Program-made: the position numbers and the translations under genes | Shown: positions 1-9,800 of the stretch, piece by piece | Layout: each line of letters starts with the position of its first letter | Numbering within the stretch: the first letter of the stretch is position 1 | Assembly: GCA_963457665.1 (NCBI GenBank) | Contig: OY735227.1 | Span: 42,374,242-42,438,241, forward strand | From: Thysanoteuthis rhombus | Taxonomy: Eukaryota; Mollusca; Cephalopoda; Oegopsida; Thysanoteuthidae | Reading direction: 5' to 3' | Length of the DNA: 64,000 bases | Notes under the pieces: model-generated | What the model was told of the DNA's origin: nothing | Database searches by the model: none | Seen by the model: the letters and a program-made list of their open reading frames with translations, nothing else

Positions 1-390
1 GTTGGGGTGATCAATTAAAAAATGGAAAAAAAGGGTTTTTAAGAAATAAGTTATTTCTGTCGAATATTTTTGGGCAGAGATCACAAAAAGATGTAAAAAA
101 ACAATTAAAAACAAAGTGTTAATGCTACCAGACCACAAAAGGGACCAATTTAGAATAAAATTACATTGTAAATTGAACCCCCACTAGAAAGAGGGAGAAT
201 GAAAAAATACATTTTTTTTTCTAGACATGAAGTACAGAGTAAATATTGGAATTTTCAGACCTCTAGCTCCATTTCTACGGTCTCTACGTGCAATACAGAC
301 ATGCACAGCCAGCAAGCCAGACCAAATTAGGAACTGATAAAACCTATGTTGACAGTTTTGGCGACAGTTCTGGTTGACGTTTTCTAATGG
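1..390 (+). mobile_element. Dispersed repeat family A, copy 1 (cut by window edge)
   Basis: The copy begins inside the family at a GGTGATCAATTAAAA motif and runs through 'gggaccaatttag', a 'gtaaatattggaattttcag' stretch and ends near 'tgttgacagttttggcgacag'. The same landmarks in the same order recur near 0.9, 4.3, 23.7 and 46 kb on the + strand and 21.9 and 56 kb on the - strand. No protein is encoded; the open frame at 184-615 on the - strand only crosses this repeat. The family is about 400-450 bp and its type is unknown (SINE-like or a non-autonomous DNA element). Confidence 0.7.
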
Positions 391-833
391 ATGCCCGACG
401 TGCTCAACTGCCGAAGTGCCCAACCATAATGACATTAAACGCAGCAAAACTAAACTCACTGAAAATGCCGAGCAAAATAAATAAACCAGCCTCTTGCAAA
501 GCTTTTCCAAACTGTCCATAATAATCAAGTAAGCGGAACGAATTTGCTTAGAGTCTTCTGCCGAGTTAAACCGGTCAGAACTGATATAGGCTGATATGCT
601 TAATAGGTTCCCCAATCATAAACATAACACATTTACAATAGTACATATGAAATAAACTGTCCGTATTTAATCTGTTTACAGTCGTACACTGAGTTATACG
701 GACTGGACGTAATAGAGTTGGAACGTAGACATCACGAATTCTGGGGCGTAAATCGCATTATACATATCTCGCTTAAAACCAGCGAAGCGCGTAATATGTT
801 GGCTTTGTCATAATACGTCGTCTGTAATGATAT

Positions 834-836
<3 letters not shown>
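391..836. other. Unassigned DNA
   Basis: I see no gene, RNA or repeat that I can recognise here. Short open frames are shared with the family A copy and look incidental. Confidence 0.5.

Positions 837-898
<62 letters not shown>
837..898. repeat. (AT)n microsatellite
   Basis: About 60 bp of uninterrupted AT dinucleotide lies immediately before the next family A copy. Confidence 0.97.
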
Positions 899-903
<5 letters not shown>

Positions 904-1365
904 TTTAATAGACACTGTCACGTGACCACGGTCATTTGGCACCATGCGGTAATGGAGGTGATCAATTAAAAGATTGGGGGAAGAGGTGATTGGTCAACGA
1001 ATAAGTTATTTCACTCGCATTTTCTTGTGCAACAATCTGTAGAATGTTCGAACTCTCAAAAAAAAATATTTATATAAAAGCAAGTGGACCAAAACTAAGG
1101 ACCGATTTAGCATGAGTATACTTTGAAATCTGAGCCCAGCCCACTAAAAATATATTGGGGGGGTGATTTTGCCCCCCCCCCCCGTACACTGTTTCCTTTA
1201 GTAGACTCGATAAGGAGGGAATGTTTATATCTTCAGTTCCAAGGCTAAATAGGTATGGCCCATGAGTGCGATACATGCCATCATGCATACATAGCCAGCC
1301 GGACTAACTTGAGAACTGAAGAAACTTATTTTGACAGTTTTGGTTTACGGTTTATAATTCATAGA
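899..1365 (+). mobile_element. Dispersed repeat family A, copy 2
   Basis: It starts with the family 5' end 'ttatttaatagacactgtcacgtgacc', followed by GGTGATCAATTAAAA, 'accgatttagcatg' and a 3' part reading 'ttgacagttttggttt'. A G7 run (about 1157-1163) and a C13 run (about 1171-1183) face each other inside the copy and could pair as a short hairpin. An (AT)n array follows about 45 bp downstream, as for several other copies. Confidence 0.7.
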
Positions 1366-1409
1366 TATGTGTGAGTGTGTGTGTCTCTCTTTCCATATAT
1401 GTGCATAAA

Positions 1410-1410
<1 letters not shown>

Positions 1411-1460
<50 letters not shown>

Positions 1461-1472
1461 CGTGCGTGTGTG
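1411..1472. repeat. (AT)n plus (GT/GC)n microsatellite
   Basis: An (AT)n run passes into 'gcgcgcgtgcgtgtgtgtg'. The tyrosine/isoleucine-rich open frames over this and similar arrays are artefacts of the ATAT repeat. Confidence 0.95.
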
Positions 1473-1665
1473 TGCCTTTATTTCCTTGTGAGCATTCAGG
1501 TTGGTGTCACCTTATTCCATACCTTTGGTCAGTCCCTATAGGTCAGCACGGGGTCTCTATGGTCCCCACCGTCCAAGACGCAGTACCTCATGTATCTACA
1601 AGACCTACCCCCATTCACCACCCGCAGACGTGTTGGGTAACAGAGAGATCCTACTTCTGTTATGC

Positions 1666-1666
<1 letters not shown>
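1473..1666. other. Unassigned DNA between two microsatellites
   Basis: About 190 bp of mixed composition lies between two AT arrays. It is open in two + frames, but these frames depend on the flanking ATAT repeats and nothing resembles a known protein. Confidence 0.4.
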
Positions 1667-1696
<30 letters not shown>

Positions 1697-1700
1697 TATA

Positions 1701-1762
<62 letters not shown>

Positions 1763-1786
1763 AACATATATGTGTGTGTGTGTATA
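1667..1786. repeat. Imperfect (AT)n with (TG)n end
   Basis: About 100 bp of AT repeat, interrupted by AAATATATATG near 1690, ends in 'tgtgtgtgtgtgtatat'. Confidence 0.95.
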
Positions 1787-2081
1787 TACTTGAGTTAAGT
1801 AACCGTTTAATACGTCAAGTGTTGGTTTTCATGTGTTAATAGTGATACAGCATTTTGGTAGTGATAATTTTTCATCATTGCTCGATAACTATTTATTGTA
1901 AAAACAGAGTTTTAAAAAATGATTTGTCGGAGCGAATATAGTAAAAGACAAAAACTTGGTAAAAAATACTCAATATGTTACTTCGATGAATGTCTAATAC
2001 ATCTCATCAGGACAATATCATGTGTTTGATATAAATCAGAATACCGTATCGAGTTTTTCTTAAGTTTTGTTTATGTCTTTT

Positions 2082-2082
<1 letters not shown>

Positions 2083-2160
<78 letters not shown>

Positions 2161-2186
2161 GTATATATATATACGTATATATATAC

Positions 2187-2222
<36 letters not shown>
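2083..2222. repeat. (AT)n microsatellite with TACGTA interruptions
   Basis: About 140 bp of AT repeat is broken by three 'tacgtatata' units near 2158-2190. It abuts the 5' edge of the truncated RTE copy that follows. Confidence 0.96.
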
Positions 2223-2223
<1 letters not shown>

Positions 2224-2225
2224 TA

Positions 2226-2630
2226 ATATGAGAAATGGAATCTAACCGAAAGATCGACCCTCAAATTGAGAACTATGTAACTTGCACATGAGAGAATCAT
2301 GCTCAACTTCACATGGAGAGATCATAAGATAGCATAGATATTAGAGAAATGACAGAAATCAAAGGTATTACAGAAACCATTAAAACACTCAAATGGCAAT
2401 GGGCTGGTCATGTTGCATGAATGTCAGACAACTGCTGGACATCACGACACACAACGTGGATGCCCAGAAATCATATGCATGATTAAAGCGTGACCAGGTA
2501 AATTCAGAAAGTAATGGCCCTGTGATGCCCATGATAAAGAGATCTAGCAAAACTTAGGGAAGGTCTATGCCAAACAGTGGACACTAAAAGACTGATGATG
2601 ATGAAGAGGAGGAGGAGGATGTTCACATGG
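2226..2630 (+). mobile_element. RTE-like LINE, 3' fragment
   Basis: The sequence matches the 3' part of the RTE-like element seen 14 times in this window: 'gagaatcatgctcaac', 'tcaaatggcaatgggctgg', 'ggaaggtctatgcc', 'taaaagactgatgatgatga'. The strand is set by the terminal (ATG)n tail. Only the end of the reverse transcriptase region and the 3' UTR remain; the 5' side is lost. Many substitutions break every frame. Confidence 0.8.
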
Positions 2631-3290
2631 TATCTCAAAAAGGTGAAAATTCTGTGGAAGGATGGACAATAAGCTACGAGTAAACTAAACTTTGGAGCTG
2701 TTCTATGCACAACTATCACCCCTACGTCGTAGTTATATTTTCAAACTACTAATATTGCAATAATTTCGTATCTGTCTACACAATATCACCAAAAGTTATC
2801 TACGGAATTCACTGACATTTTTGGGGTGAACAATAAGTTGTTGGAGAATCGATTAAATCTTTGTGCAGATGCTTGCACAATTAATTCTCCTCCGTTAGAG
2901 TTATACGTAAGAACCATTCAATATTACGAAATTCTTTTCACTGTCTGCAAAATATCTGCAAACGTTACCGATAAATCACGATCAGATGTTATGGAAGGGC
3001 ACAAAATAGACTATGAAGAAAACTGATAAAATTCGGGAGCGAATCAGTTTGTGATTACCACCCCTACGTCCAAACCACGTGATATCGTAAGAATTTCATT
3101 TCTGTCCACACGATATCTCAAAAAGTTATCAACAAGTAACTATGCCATTTTGCGTAAGGGTGTGCGACGGAAGATCCAATTTTGAGGCAGGCCCATTGCA
3201 CAAGACCCCCCCCCCCCGGACAATAGAATTTGCAAAGCGTATGCGCTCTCTTTGTGCTTCAAAGTTTACTTATTGTGCTTATGCTTGAAT
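2631..3290 (+). repeat. Degenerate repeat units around 'cacccctacgtc'
   Basis: The motif 'accacccctacgtc' followed by 'ttcatttctgtccacac' and 'gatatctcaaaaagttatc' occurs at about 2714-2800 and again at about 3056-3145, with a third partial piece near 2628-2650. Spacing of the two best units is about 340 bp. A C13-14 run lies at about 3206-3218. No coding function is visible. Confidence 0.55.
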
Positions 3291-3463
3291 GTTGATATTT
3301 TGACCTCAGCTTGTCAGTCTGAATGTCAACAATGGGAATGATCCAACCCAGGGCGTCTTTTTCCCCCTTTTCTTTTATTTGTCGTTGTGGAAATCACCTT
3401 TTTGCCTCCGTCAGTGTTCGCCGACGTTATGTCCTTTAGAGGTGTTGAATTTACACCATCTGG

Positions 3464-4046
3464 AGGAAGAAAGACGCAAAGAAAAGACGTGAAGGAAGGA
3501 GAGGGAGACGTGAAAGAAGAAGGGGAAGGGGAGGAAGACGCGAAGGAAGGAGAGGAAAACGCGAAGGAAGGAGGGGAAGCTGCCAAGGGAGGAGAGGAAG
3601 ACACGAAGGAAGGGGGAAAGACGCAATGGAAGAGGAAGGAGACATGAGGGAAGGATAGGATGAGGAGAAGGAAGGAGAGGAAGACGTGAGTGAAGGAGGA
3701 AGACGAGAAGGAAGGGGAGGAAGATATGAAGGAAGGGGAGAAAGACACCGAAGAAGGAGAGAAAGACGCTATGGAAGGAGAGGAAGACGCGAAAGAAGGG
3801 GAAGAAGGCTCGAAGCAAGGGAAGGAAGACGTGAAGAAAGGGAAGAAAGACGCCAAAGAAGGAGAGAAAGACGCTATGGAAGGAGAGGAAGACGCGAAAG
3901 AAGGGGAAGAAGGCTATAAGCAAGGGAAGGAAGACGTGAAGAAAGGGGAGAAAGACGCCAAAGAAGGAGAGAAAGACGCTATGGAAGGAGAGGAAGACAC
4001 GAAAGAAGGGGAAGAAGACTTGAAGCTAGGGAAGGAAGATGTTTGA
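3464..4046 (+). repeat. Purine-rich minisatellite, 21-bp and 105-bp periods
   Basis: A GGA/GAA-rich tract has a basic period of about 21 bp ('gaaggagaggaagacgcgaa') and, from 3753, a higher-order unit of exactly 105 bp starting at 3753, 3858 and 3963. Both periods are multiples of three, so a + frame from 3690 to 4046 stays open and would encode an EGEEDAK-type acidic heptad repeat; other frames on both strands are also long. The strand asymmetry and lack of any non-repetitive coding sequence argue for a tandem repeat rather than a gene, though an exon of a low-complexity protein is not excluded. Confidence 0.8.
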
Positions 4047-4309
4047 GGTGGTTTGGAAAGGTTCGAGGGGAACGGTGAGAGTGATGGCGATTGAATCAAT
4101 GAGTGATTTGATCGTGGTTGGCCAATAATTTGTGTTCCCAAGCGAAAAGATTGGCCGATTTGGAGATGAGGTAAGGATGGGGTTCGCAAACCCTAAAATG
4201 GAAAGGAGGGAATGAATGGAAGGTGAAGGGGGGGAGATTCAAAGGGGAAAGACAGAGAGAGAGAGAAATTACAAGATAATGGTTCTAAAAAAAGAAAGAA
4301 ACAAATCAA

Positions 4310-4705
4310 ATTGCCGACGTCTTTTGGCAGCATGTTTTGTTGGGGCTGATCAATAAAAATATTGGAAAGGGGATCAACCAATGAATCATTTCTCTTGCCT
4401 TTTGTTGGACATTTGAGTTTTGTTACAAACCCATGCAAAACACCTCCCAACTGACTAGGGCGTTAGCAAAGGTATGCACTCTCTGAGTGCTCCCCCACCC
4501 TTCCAACTGAAAATCTCGGGGGTGGGGGGCGAATGAATTGTTTTTCTTTCCAGACAAAATATGGAGTGAATATTGAAACTTCAGTTCACTAGACCCATTG
4601 GTGTGGCCTTTGCGTGTGATACATACATAATAATCCAGCCAGCCAGACTAGCTTAAAAACTGAAGAATTTATGTTGACAGTTTCGGTTTATGGCTACTAA
4701 CAAAC
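4310..4705 (+). mobile_element. Dispersed repeat family A, copy 3
   Basis: The family order is intact: 'cttttggcagcatg', 'gctgatcaataaaaa', 'gtgaatattgaaacttcag', 'cagccagccagactagctt', 'tgttgacagtttcggttta'. The middle carries a segment 'atgcactctctgagtgctcc' that is not seen in the other A copies. Confidence 0.7.
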
Positions 4706-4734
4706 CTGAGCGTGAATGACGATGGAAAGAAGAA

Positions 4735-4758
4735 AGAGCAAAAGTGAAGAAAGAAATT

Positions 4759-4793
<35 letters not shown>

Positions 4794-4805
4794 GAGAGGA
4801 AAGGG
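4735..4805. repeat. (AAAG)n microsatellite
   Basis: Imperfect GAAA repeats follow family A copy 3. Confidence 0.85.
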
Positions 4806-4959
4806 AAAGGGCGTAAATATGAAGTGAGGAAGAAAAACAAGGTTAAATATCTACCGGAAGCGAAGAAAGTTTAAAGAGAAAAAAAGGAAGACAAGTCCTT
4901 CACAGAAAGACATAAGTAAGAAAGCAGTTTCTAATAGAGACCACTGAGGTTCGTCTAAT

Positions 4960-5345
4960 TATTCACCGTCCACGTCACGAGTAGAAATTAAGGAGTTGAG
5001 GGGAAGGATTCGATCGCCGGTTGAATGAAGAGCCTTCTAGAAGCGTTACCACTGATCACAGCCAAATCATTTCAATTAAAATTAGTCCTCATCGAAATAG
5101 AATCAATTTCTTCCGCCTTTCTTATCTTGTAATAGTTTCTCAATTACCCTGTCCCGAGAAACCGATGGTTGGTCTGGTCGGGGACAGGCCGAGGGTCGGG
5201 TTTTGAAGGGTCTCGTTCACCGAAAGCGATTGTTCGTGATATTAGTTGATTTGAGAAAAACGCGTCGGCGGTGGACAGCGAGATTTACATTAATGATGTG
5301 AGAGTCAAGAAACGGAGTGAGATGCTGGTGAGGTGGAAAGAGGCT
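4960..5345. other. GC-richer unassigned stretch
   Basis: The base composition is more balanced than the surroundings and I find no matching copy elsewhere in the window. Short frames such as 5021-5206 (+) look incidental. It may be unique, possibly conserved non-coding DNA, but nothing in it identifies a function. Confidence 0.35.
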
Positions 5346-5474
5346 TCACAAGTCTCTTTCATTATTATTGTCAACTCCTACTAATGTTGGAGTTGACTTT
5401 ATTTTCCTGTCCTAACACCAATGACAAGTTTGAATTTCTGACTGAGATTGTAAAAGGGAAAACGTTATTGATTT

Positions 5475-5650
5475 AAAATGCCAATTAGAGAGAAAATGAA
5501 AAAAGAGAGAGAGGGAGATAAACTATTCCAACATTATCAATCAGCAGAGTGAAGAAAGAAAGAAGAAAGGAAGAGAGAGGGAAATATTGAAAGAAAGAAA
5601 GATGGGAAGGGAGAAAGAAAGGGAAAGAGGAAGAGAAAGAAAAGCGAAAG
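5475..5650. repeat. Purine-rich GAAA/GAGA tract
   Basis: Imperfect (GAAA)n and (GAGA)n repeats with short interruptions. Confidence 0.8.
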
Positions 5651-6027
5651 GTATGGATTCTAGATTGAATTATTAGATGCCACTAAAGAGATTCTATTAT
5701 TGGAATTTATCTATTTTTCTTCTTTTTCAATTTTTTCTATTATAATTCTTTCTCTTTCTCTTCCTTCTCCGCTCTTCTCAGTCATAACCATCCATAGCGC
5801 AAAATTGAATGAATGAGTAGGGAAATAGTTATTTGAAAATTCGGCTTGGTGGCTGAAATGATTGAAGCTGAAGTAGCCTGTCTTGTTATTATTTTACTTG
5901 TTGAATCTTTACGCCGGCGGTGACTGGTGGCTTTCATTTGAGATCAAATGATAATAAATCCTTCCAATACTCAACGACTATCTTGTTTATTTTAACAAGT
6001 TTCGGTTCAAGCCTAAAAATCCTATTG
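5651..6027. other. Unassigned DNA
   Basis: A T/C-rich patch near 5700-5770 is the only structure. No gene or known repeat is recognised. Confidence 0.5.
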
Positions 6028-6354
6028 CAATGGTCCCCAATCTTTTCAAGGTCATTCCCCATATTTTTCGTTAAGATTAGTCCCCCCTTTCATTTAAAAA
6101 AGTTACAAAATAGAATAATTTCAAACGATTATTCAATTGTGCGTGTAGTTGGACGGCATTGTAATAAGAATTAATTTAACCTTATATTTGTACGGCTGCT
6201 GTTGTGTGTCTGTTACTCAAAAAAGCAAGCAAAAATAATTTGGAACGTACCATTTGAAATTTCAAAAAGTCTTATACCAACCCACTCCCCTGAGCTACCT
6301 ACCCACTACTTTTGGGGAAATTTCCTCCCTGTTCAAACGATTGGGGAACCACCG
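6028..6354. mobile_element. Short hAT-like non-autonomous element
   Basis: The left end reads CAATGGTCCCCAATCTTTT and the right end, read on the other strand, CGGTGGTTCCCCAATCGTT. These pair as terminal inverted repeats and resemble the CAGTGGTTC-type ends of hAT transposons. The interior (about 290 bp) has no transposase. Parts of it ('agaataatttcaaa', 'cggctgctgttgtgtgtctg') recur in diverged form at about 19975-20150. I could not find a matching 8-bp target duplication, so the exact ends are uncertain. Confidence 0.55.
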
Positions 6355-6587
6355 TCCAAGAGATTTTTTTTTCATTACCGAGAACAGATTCTGGTCTGTG
6401 CATTGATTTGTATGGTCGAAATGTTATCGCTTGAATAGTTCCCACTTGATCATCCAGCCCACACAGTCATGCCGTTTCTTATTCTCCTTGTTGGATAATT
6501 TGCTTCTATCATTCACCATGTGGTGGATTGTGCTATCTTTATCTCAGCATAGTCCATATTTGCTCTCATGTGTCTTGTCTGTCGTTA

Positions 6588-7610
6588 TAGCATCATCATA
6601 ATCATCGGTCTTTTATTGTCTGACGTTGGACATAGACCTTTCCCAGGATTCACCACATTTCTCTATCTTGGGTGTCGCAGAGCCATTAGTTTCTGAATTT
6701 GTTTATTTCGTTTCTCCATCTTGTATTCTGCCGGCCTCGGTTCCTCTGAGGATCCACGTTGTGAGTCGTATAATATATATGCTGTCTTTTGATCTCTCCA
6801 TATGAGGTTTAGCATGATTCTCTCATACGTGCGTTGCATACGTCTCAGTTCGTGGGTCTGTCTTTTGGTTAGGTTCCATGTTTCAGCTCCACAAGTGACT
6901 ATCGGGAGGATGCATTGGTTGTATACCCTTCTTTTTAGAATTAATGGAATCGTCTTGTTTTGAAGGTTGAGCTTGCTCTGCCAAAGGCTCTCCATCCAAG
7001 AGTGATTATTCGCTTGATTTCTTCTTCTTTTGTGTGTTTCATAGAGATTCGTTGTTCTGGGTAGATGTAGTGGTCTACTCTCTCCAGTTTTGCATCTTCA
7101 ATTTTGACAGTTGTGTTCTTATTCTCGATGTAATAATTGCACATGGTCTTCGTTTTACCGAAGCTCATGTGTGGGCCAACTTCCTTACTTTCTTCGTTTA
7201 GTTTGTGTAGCATTAATTGGAGGTTGAGTAGGTTCTCTGCAAAAAGGACTATGTCGTCTGCAAATCTGAGGTTGCTCTGATATCAGCCGTCTATTTTGAT
7301 TCCTCTATTCTCCTAGTTCTGGTTTTGGAAGATTATCTCGAGGCAGACTGTGAAGATTTTGATTGAGCTGGTATCACCTTGCCTTACCCCATTTTGGAGT
7401 TGAAAGGGTTTAGAGTCTTTATGTAGCCTGATAAAGGAATTATGTAATTGGTTCTTATGGCATACTTCTGGTCCGCCATTAAGAGTGACTGTTTCTTTGA
7501 GGATTCCTGTGCGTGTATATGCCTGTATAGCTGCTTTCTTCCCACCTTTTGACTCTTGTTGTTGTTGTGTGTTGTTTAGTGGTTCATTTCCAGTGTGAGA
7601 CAATGATAAT
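6588..7610 (-). mobile_element. RTE-like LINE, 5'-truncated copy with reverse transcriptase remnant
   Basis: Read on the - strand, the copy runs from the middle of the reverse transcriptase domain to the 3' UTR ('gggaaaggtctatgtccaac') and a short (ATG)n-type tail at about 6588-6605. Its right edge (5' side) lies near 7610. The element has the same consensus as the copy at 37452-38391, which allows stops and frameshifts to be recognised. It is one of five or so reverse-strand copies, so insertion shows no strand preference. Confidence 0.82.
6663..7603 (-). pseudogene. Reverse transcriptase pseudogene of the RTE-like LINE
   Basis: Three broken frames follow each other on the - strand: 7313-7603 holds the RQGDTSS box, 7213-6941 the 'ITLGWRAFGRASSTF' region and 6995-6663 the 'RRVYNQCILPIVTCGAETW' region. 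The palm motif RFADDIV is encoded in the gap near 7230-7262, between two of these frames. Frames are interrupted by at least two shifts or stops, including one between the RFADD box and the preceding block. By family knowledge this enzyme would copy the element RNA by target-primed reverse transcription; this copy cannot make it. Confidence 0.8.
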
Positions 7611-7654
7611 ACTACTAATGCTATAAAGGGTTCGGTTCGTTACTTCGCCACACC

Positions 7655-7745
7655 TACCAGATGATACCTGATAAAGGCCGTAGAGTAAAACGGCCGAAAC
7701 GTTGTATGAAAAACAACCAAGGTGAGGATAGTCCGAATAATAATT
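7655..7745 (+). repeat. Family G fragment (CGGCCGAAACGTTG box)
   Basis: The segment 'acggccgaaacgttgtatg' followed by 'accaaggtgaggatag' recurs with the same order near 42055-42110 and, more diverged, near 52550-52610. An inverted-looking 'gataaaggccgtagagtaaaacggcc' precedes it. The family has no coding content here. Confidence 0.6.
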
Positions 7746-7779
7746 GAAATAAGAAACATCTACTTATTATTTTATCGAA

Positions 7780-8040
7780 CCCGTCAGAGTTAGGCCCCCT
7801 AAAAGGTCAAAAAAGCTTTTTTTTTTCCAAAAATCAAAAAAAGTTTTTTTTAGAAGGGTTTAATTAGAGGACTGATGCCAATTTTCAAGTCTGTAGACCA
7901 AACGGTGTGACCAGGAGCTCAGGAGCACACAAACGAATACACAAACAAACAAGCATACACACATGTCTGATGTAAGAAAAAAGATAAAATCTTTTGCCAT
8001 CTGTGATGGCTACGGTTGTTCAGTAAACGTTGAATTCATT
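7780..8040 (-). mobile_element. Dispersed repeat family B, partial copy
   Basis: On the - strand it carries the family B landmarks: 'accgtagccatc', a 'tttgccatctgtgatgg' region, 'gtgtgtatgc' and 'gacttgaaaattggcat'. The + strand shows them as 'gccaattttcaagtctgtag' and 'gatggctacggttgttcag'. Full copies lie near 14.5, 33.7 and 56.4 kb. Confidence 0.65.
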
Positions 8041-8065
8041 TGCTCATCTTATTGATCTCTTTGTA

Positions 8066-8175
8066 TAGGTTGATGCAAAAGTTCCCGGTTCCATTTTTGG
8101 CGCAATATGAAGGAAAAGTAAAATTCCACTCAAACTTCTATTCTGACTCATGACGGCCACTACAACTTTTGAATT
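8066..8175. mobile_element. Mariner-like transposon end remnant
   Basis: The sequence 'taggttgatgcaaaagttc' preceded by TA resembles the TTAGGTTGGTGCAAAAGT-type inverted repeats of mariner elements and the TA target they use. No second end and no transposase (DDD domain) is visible within reach, and the next LINE end starts about 110 bp later. It is at most a fragment. Confidence 0.35.
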
Positions 8176-8179
8176 GTAT

Positions 8180-8745
8180 ATCACCACCATCAGCAGCAAC
8201 AGCCTCAGCCATATATCATCCGTCATTGGATTTAGACCCTCCCCTAGATTCACCAGATCTCTCTATCGTGGGCGTCATGGAGTCAGCCCTTTCTGAACAT
8301 ATCTAATTTGTCACACTATCTTTTATTTTGCCGGCCCAGGTTTCACATGTGATTTCTGGGGACCCATGCTGTGAGTCGTTATGTCCAGCAGTTGTCTGCC
8401 ATTCTTGCTACATGGCTAGCCCATTGACATTTGAGGTTTCTTCTTTTATGAATTCTATGATGTTACGGACTTCTGGTTTTCCTCTAATATACTGTGCTGT
8501 CTTGTGATCTCTCCGTGTGATGTTGAGCGTCATTCTTTCTTGTACACGTTGCATTGTTCTCAATGTTAGGGTCAGTCATTTAGTTAGGTCTCACGTTTCA
8601 GCTCCATAGGTGACTATCGGGAGGACGTATTGGTTGTATACCCTTCTTTTTAGCACTAGCAGAATTTTCTTGCTCTTGGAGGTTGGGCTTACCCTGACAA
8701 AAGATTACCAACCTGGTGTGATTCTTCGCTTGATTCTTCTTTTGA
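8180..8745 (-). mobile_element. RTE-like LINE, 3' fragment
   Basis: On the + strand it reads 'catcagcagcaacagcctcagcc' (tail complement), 'tctctctatcgtgggcgtc', 'ctacatggctagcccattg', 'ggttgtatacccttctttttag'. This is the reverse complement of the LINE 3' end, from the YNQCILP region to the tail. The tail complement includes CAGCAG, so it mixes CTG and ATG units as in the copies at 40.6 and 54.5 kb. No long frame survives. Confidence 0.8.
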
Positions 8746-9231
8746 GAATTTAAAAAAGAATAGCGCTATTCTTTTCAAATATAAATGTATTTATTCATTC
8801 GGAAGAAATAAGCCCTTGTGTAAGATATATTCTTTTAGACTTATCAGATTAACCCAGTCAGCAAAGGACCATTCTACAGCATCCTAGTCGGTTTATTTTA
8901 TAGATGTATTTATGAGTGAGTGATCTCTAAAATGTGCATGGTTCTATCTATAATCGAATATCGATGTATTTTCATTTTTCCAACAGCGTGGGCATTTTCT
9001 TTAATAATTACAATATCTTATTCTTTTTTATTAGAGAAATCCTCCAAAAGGATAATAGAACTAATCCCGAAAAAGACCATTAGAATACAGGAGGCCGTAG
9101 AAGTAGTTAAGGAATACAATTACCAAGGTCAAGAAAAAGATCAAGATGGAGAAATAAGATACAAAATTTTGCCAGTTAGATACAGAAAGGATTAGTGCAT
9201 CACAATTGTGATGCAAAAAGCTGATGATGAG
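8746..9231. other. Unassigned DNA with a 91-codon open frame
   Basis: The + frame 8920-9195 would encode a protein with one hydrophobic segment (residues about 15-37) and a charged, lysine-rich C-terminal half. I do not recognise it and see no splice or promoter context. The end 'gctgatgatgagg' before the next AT array resembles an LINE tail, so part of this could be a very diverged repeat. Confidence 0.3.
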
Positions 9232-9243
9232 GATATATATATA

Positions 9244-9313
<70 letters not shown>

Positions 9314-9393
9314 TTTGAGAAATGGATATTTTCGTCCCAACTTCTGTAGCATGTGTGTACCTTTCAGTGGTTAAAGGGGTAACGTATAAAACG

Positions 9394-9492
<99 letters not shown>

Positions 9493-9500
9493 GTGTGTGT
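9232..9500. repeat. Two (AT)n arrays with (GT)n end
   Basis: AT runs at about 9232-9310 and 9395-9488 are separated by about 85 bp of unique DNA. The second ends in 'tgtgtgtgtgtgcgtgtgtg' up to about 9520. Confidence 0.95.
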
Positions 9501-9673
9501 GTGCGTGTGTGTGTGTGTGCGAGTGTGGTTGAGGAAGCATTACAGCTTTAAAAACAAAACATTAAAAAACTTTTCCAATAATTTTTTGTTTCATTTCAGT
9601 CACCCATTCCCCAATATTTGTCAATGCAATTTATGTAATTATCATGGTACAGTATGTAAATTATCCTTTAGAT

Positions 9674-9705
9674 TACACATAACCTAAATGACAGATAATT
9701 CCTAT

Positions 9706-9763
<58 letters not shown>

Positions 9764-9799
9764 TATCAAAGATAGGATTTATCTGTCATTTATGTTACA
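9674..9799. repeat. Inverted repeat with (AT)n core
   Basis: The left arm 'aaatgacagataattcctatc' (about 9674-9710) is matched on the opposite strand by the right arm 'gataggatttatctgtcat' (about 9767-9799). The arms are about 30 bp with a few mismatches and flank a 50-bp pure (AT)n core. The whole can fold into a long hairpin or cruciform. Confidence 0.8.
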
Positions 9800-9800
9800 C

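Noticed and set aside
1157..1183. Terminator hairpin from facing G and C runs
   Set aside because: The runs are part of a repeat copy in eukaryotic DNA, with no gene upstream; homopolymer length drift explains them.
1409..1839. Open frames rich in YIYIYI
   Set aside because: They are translations of (AT)n microsatellites. The same holds for the frames at about 2085, 9322, 21704, 22655, 24423, 29216, 39495, 42414 and 58707.
8920..9195. Small membrane protein gene
   Set aside because: One hydrophobic stretch in AT-rich DNA without homology or context is not enough for a gene call.
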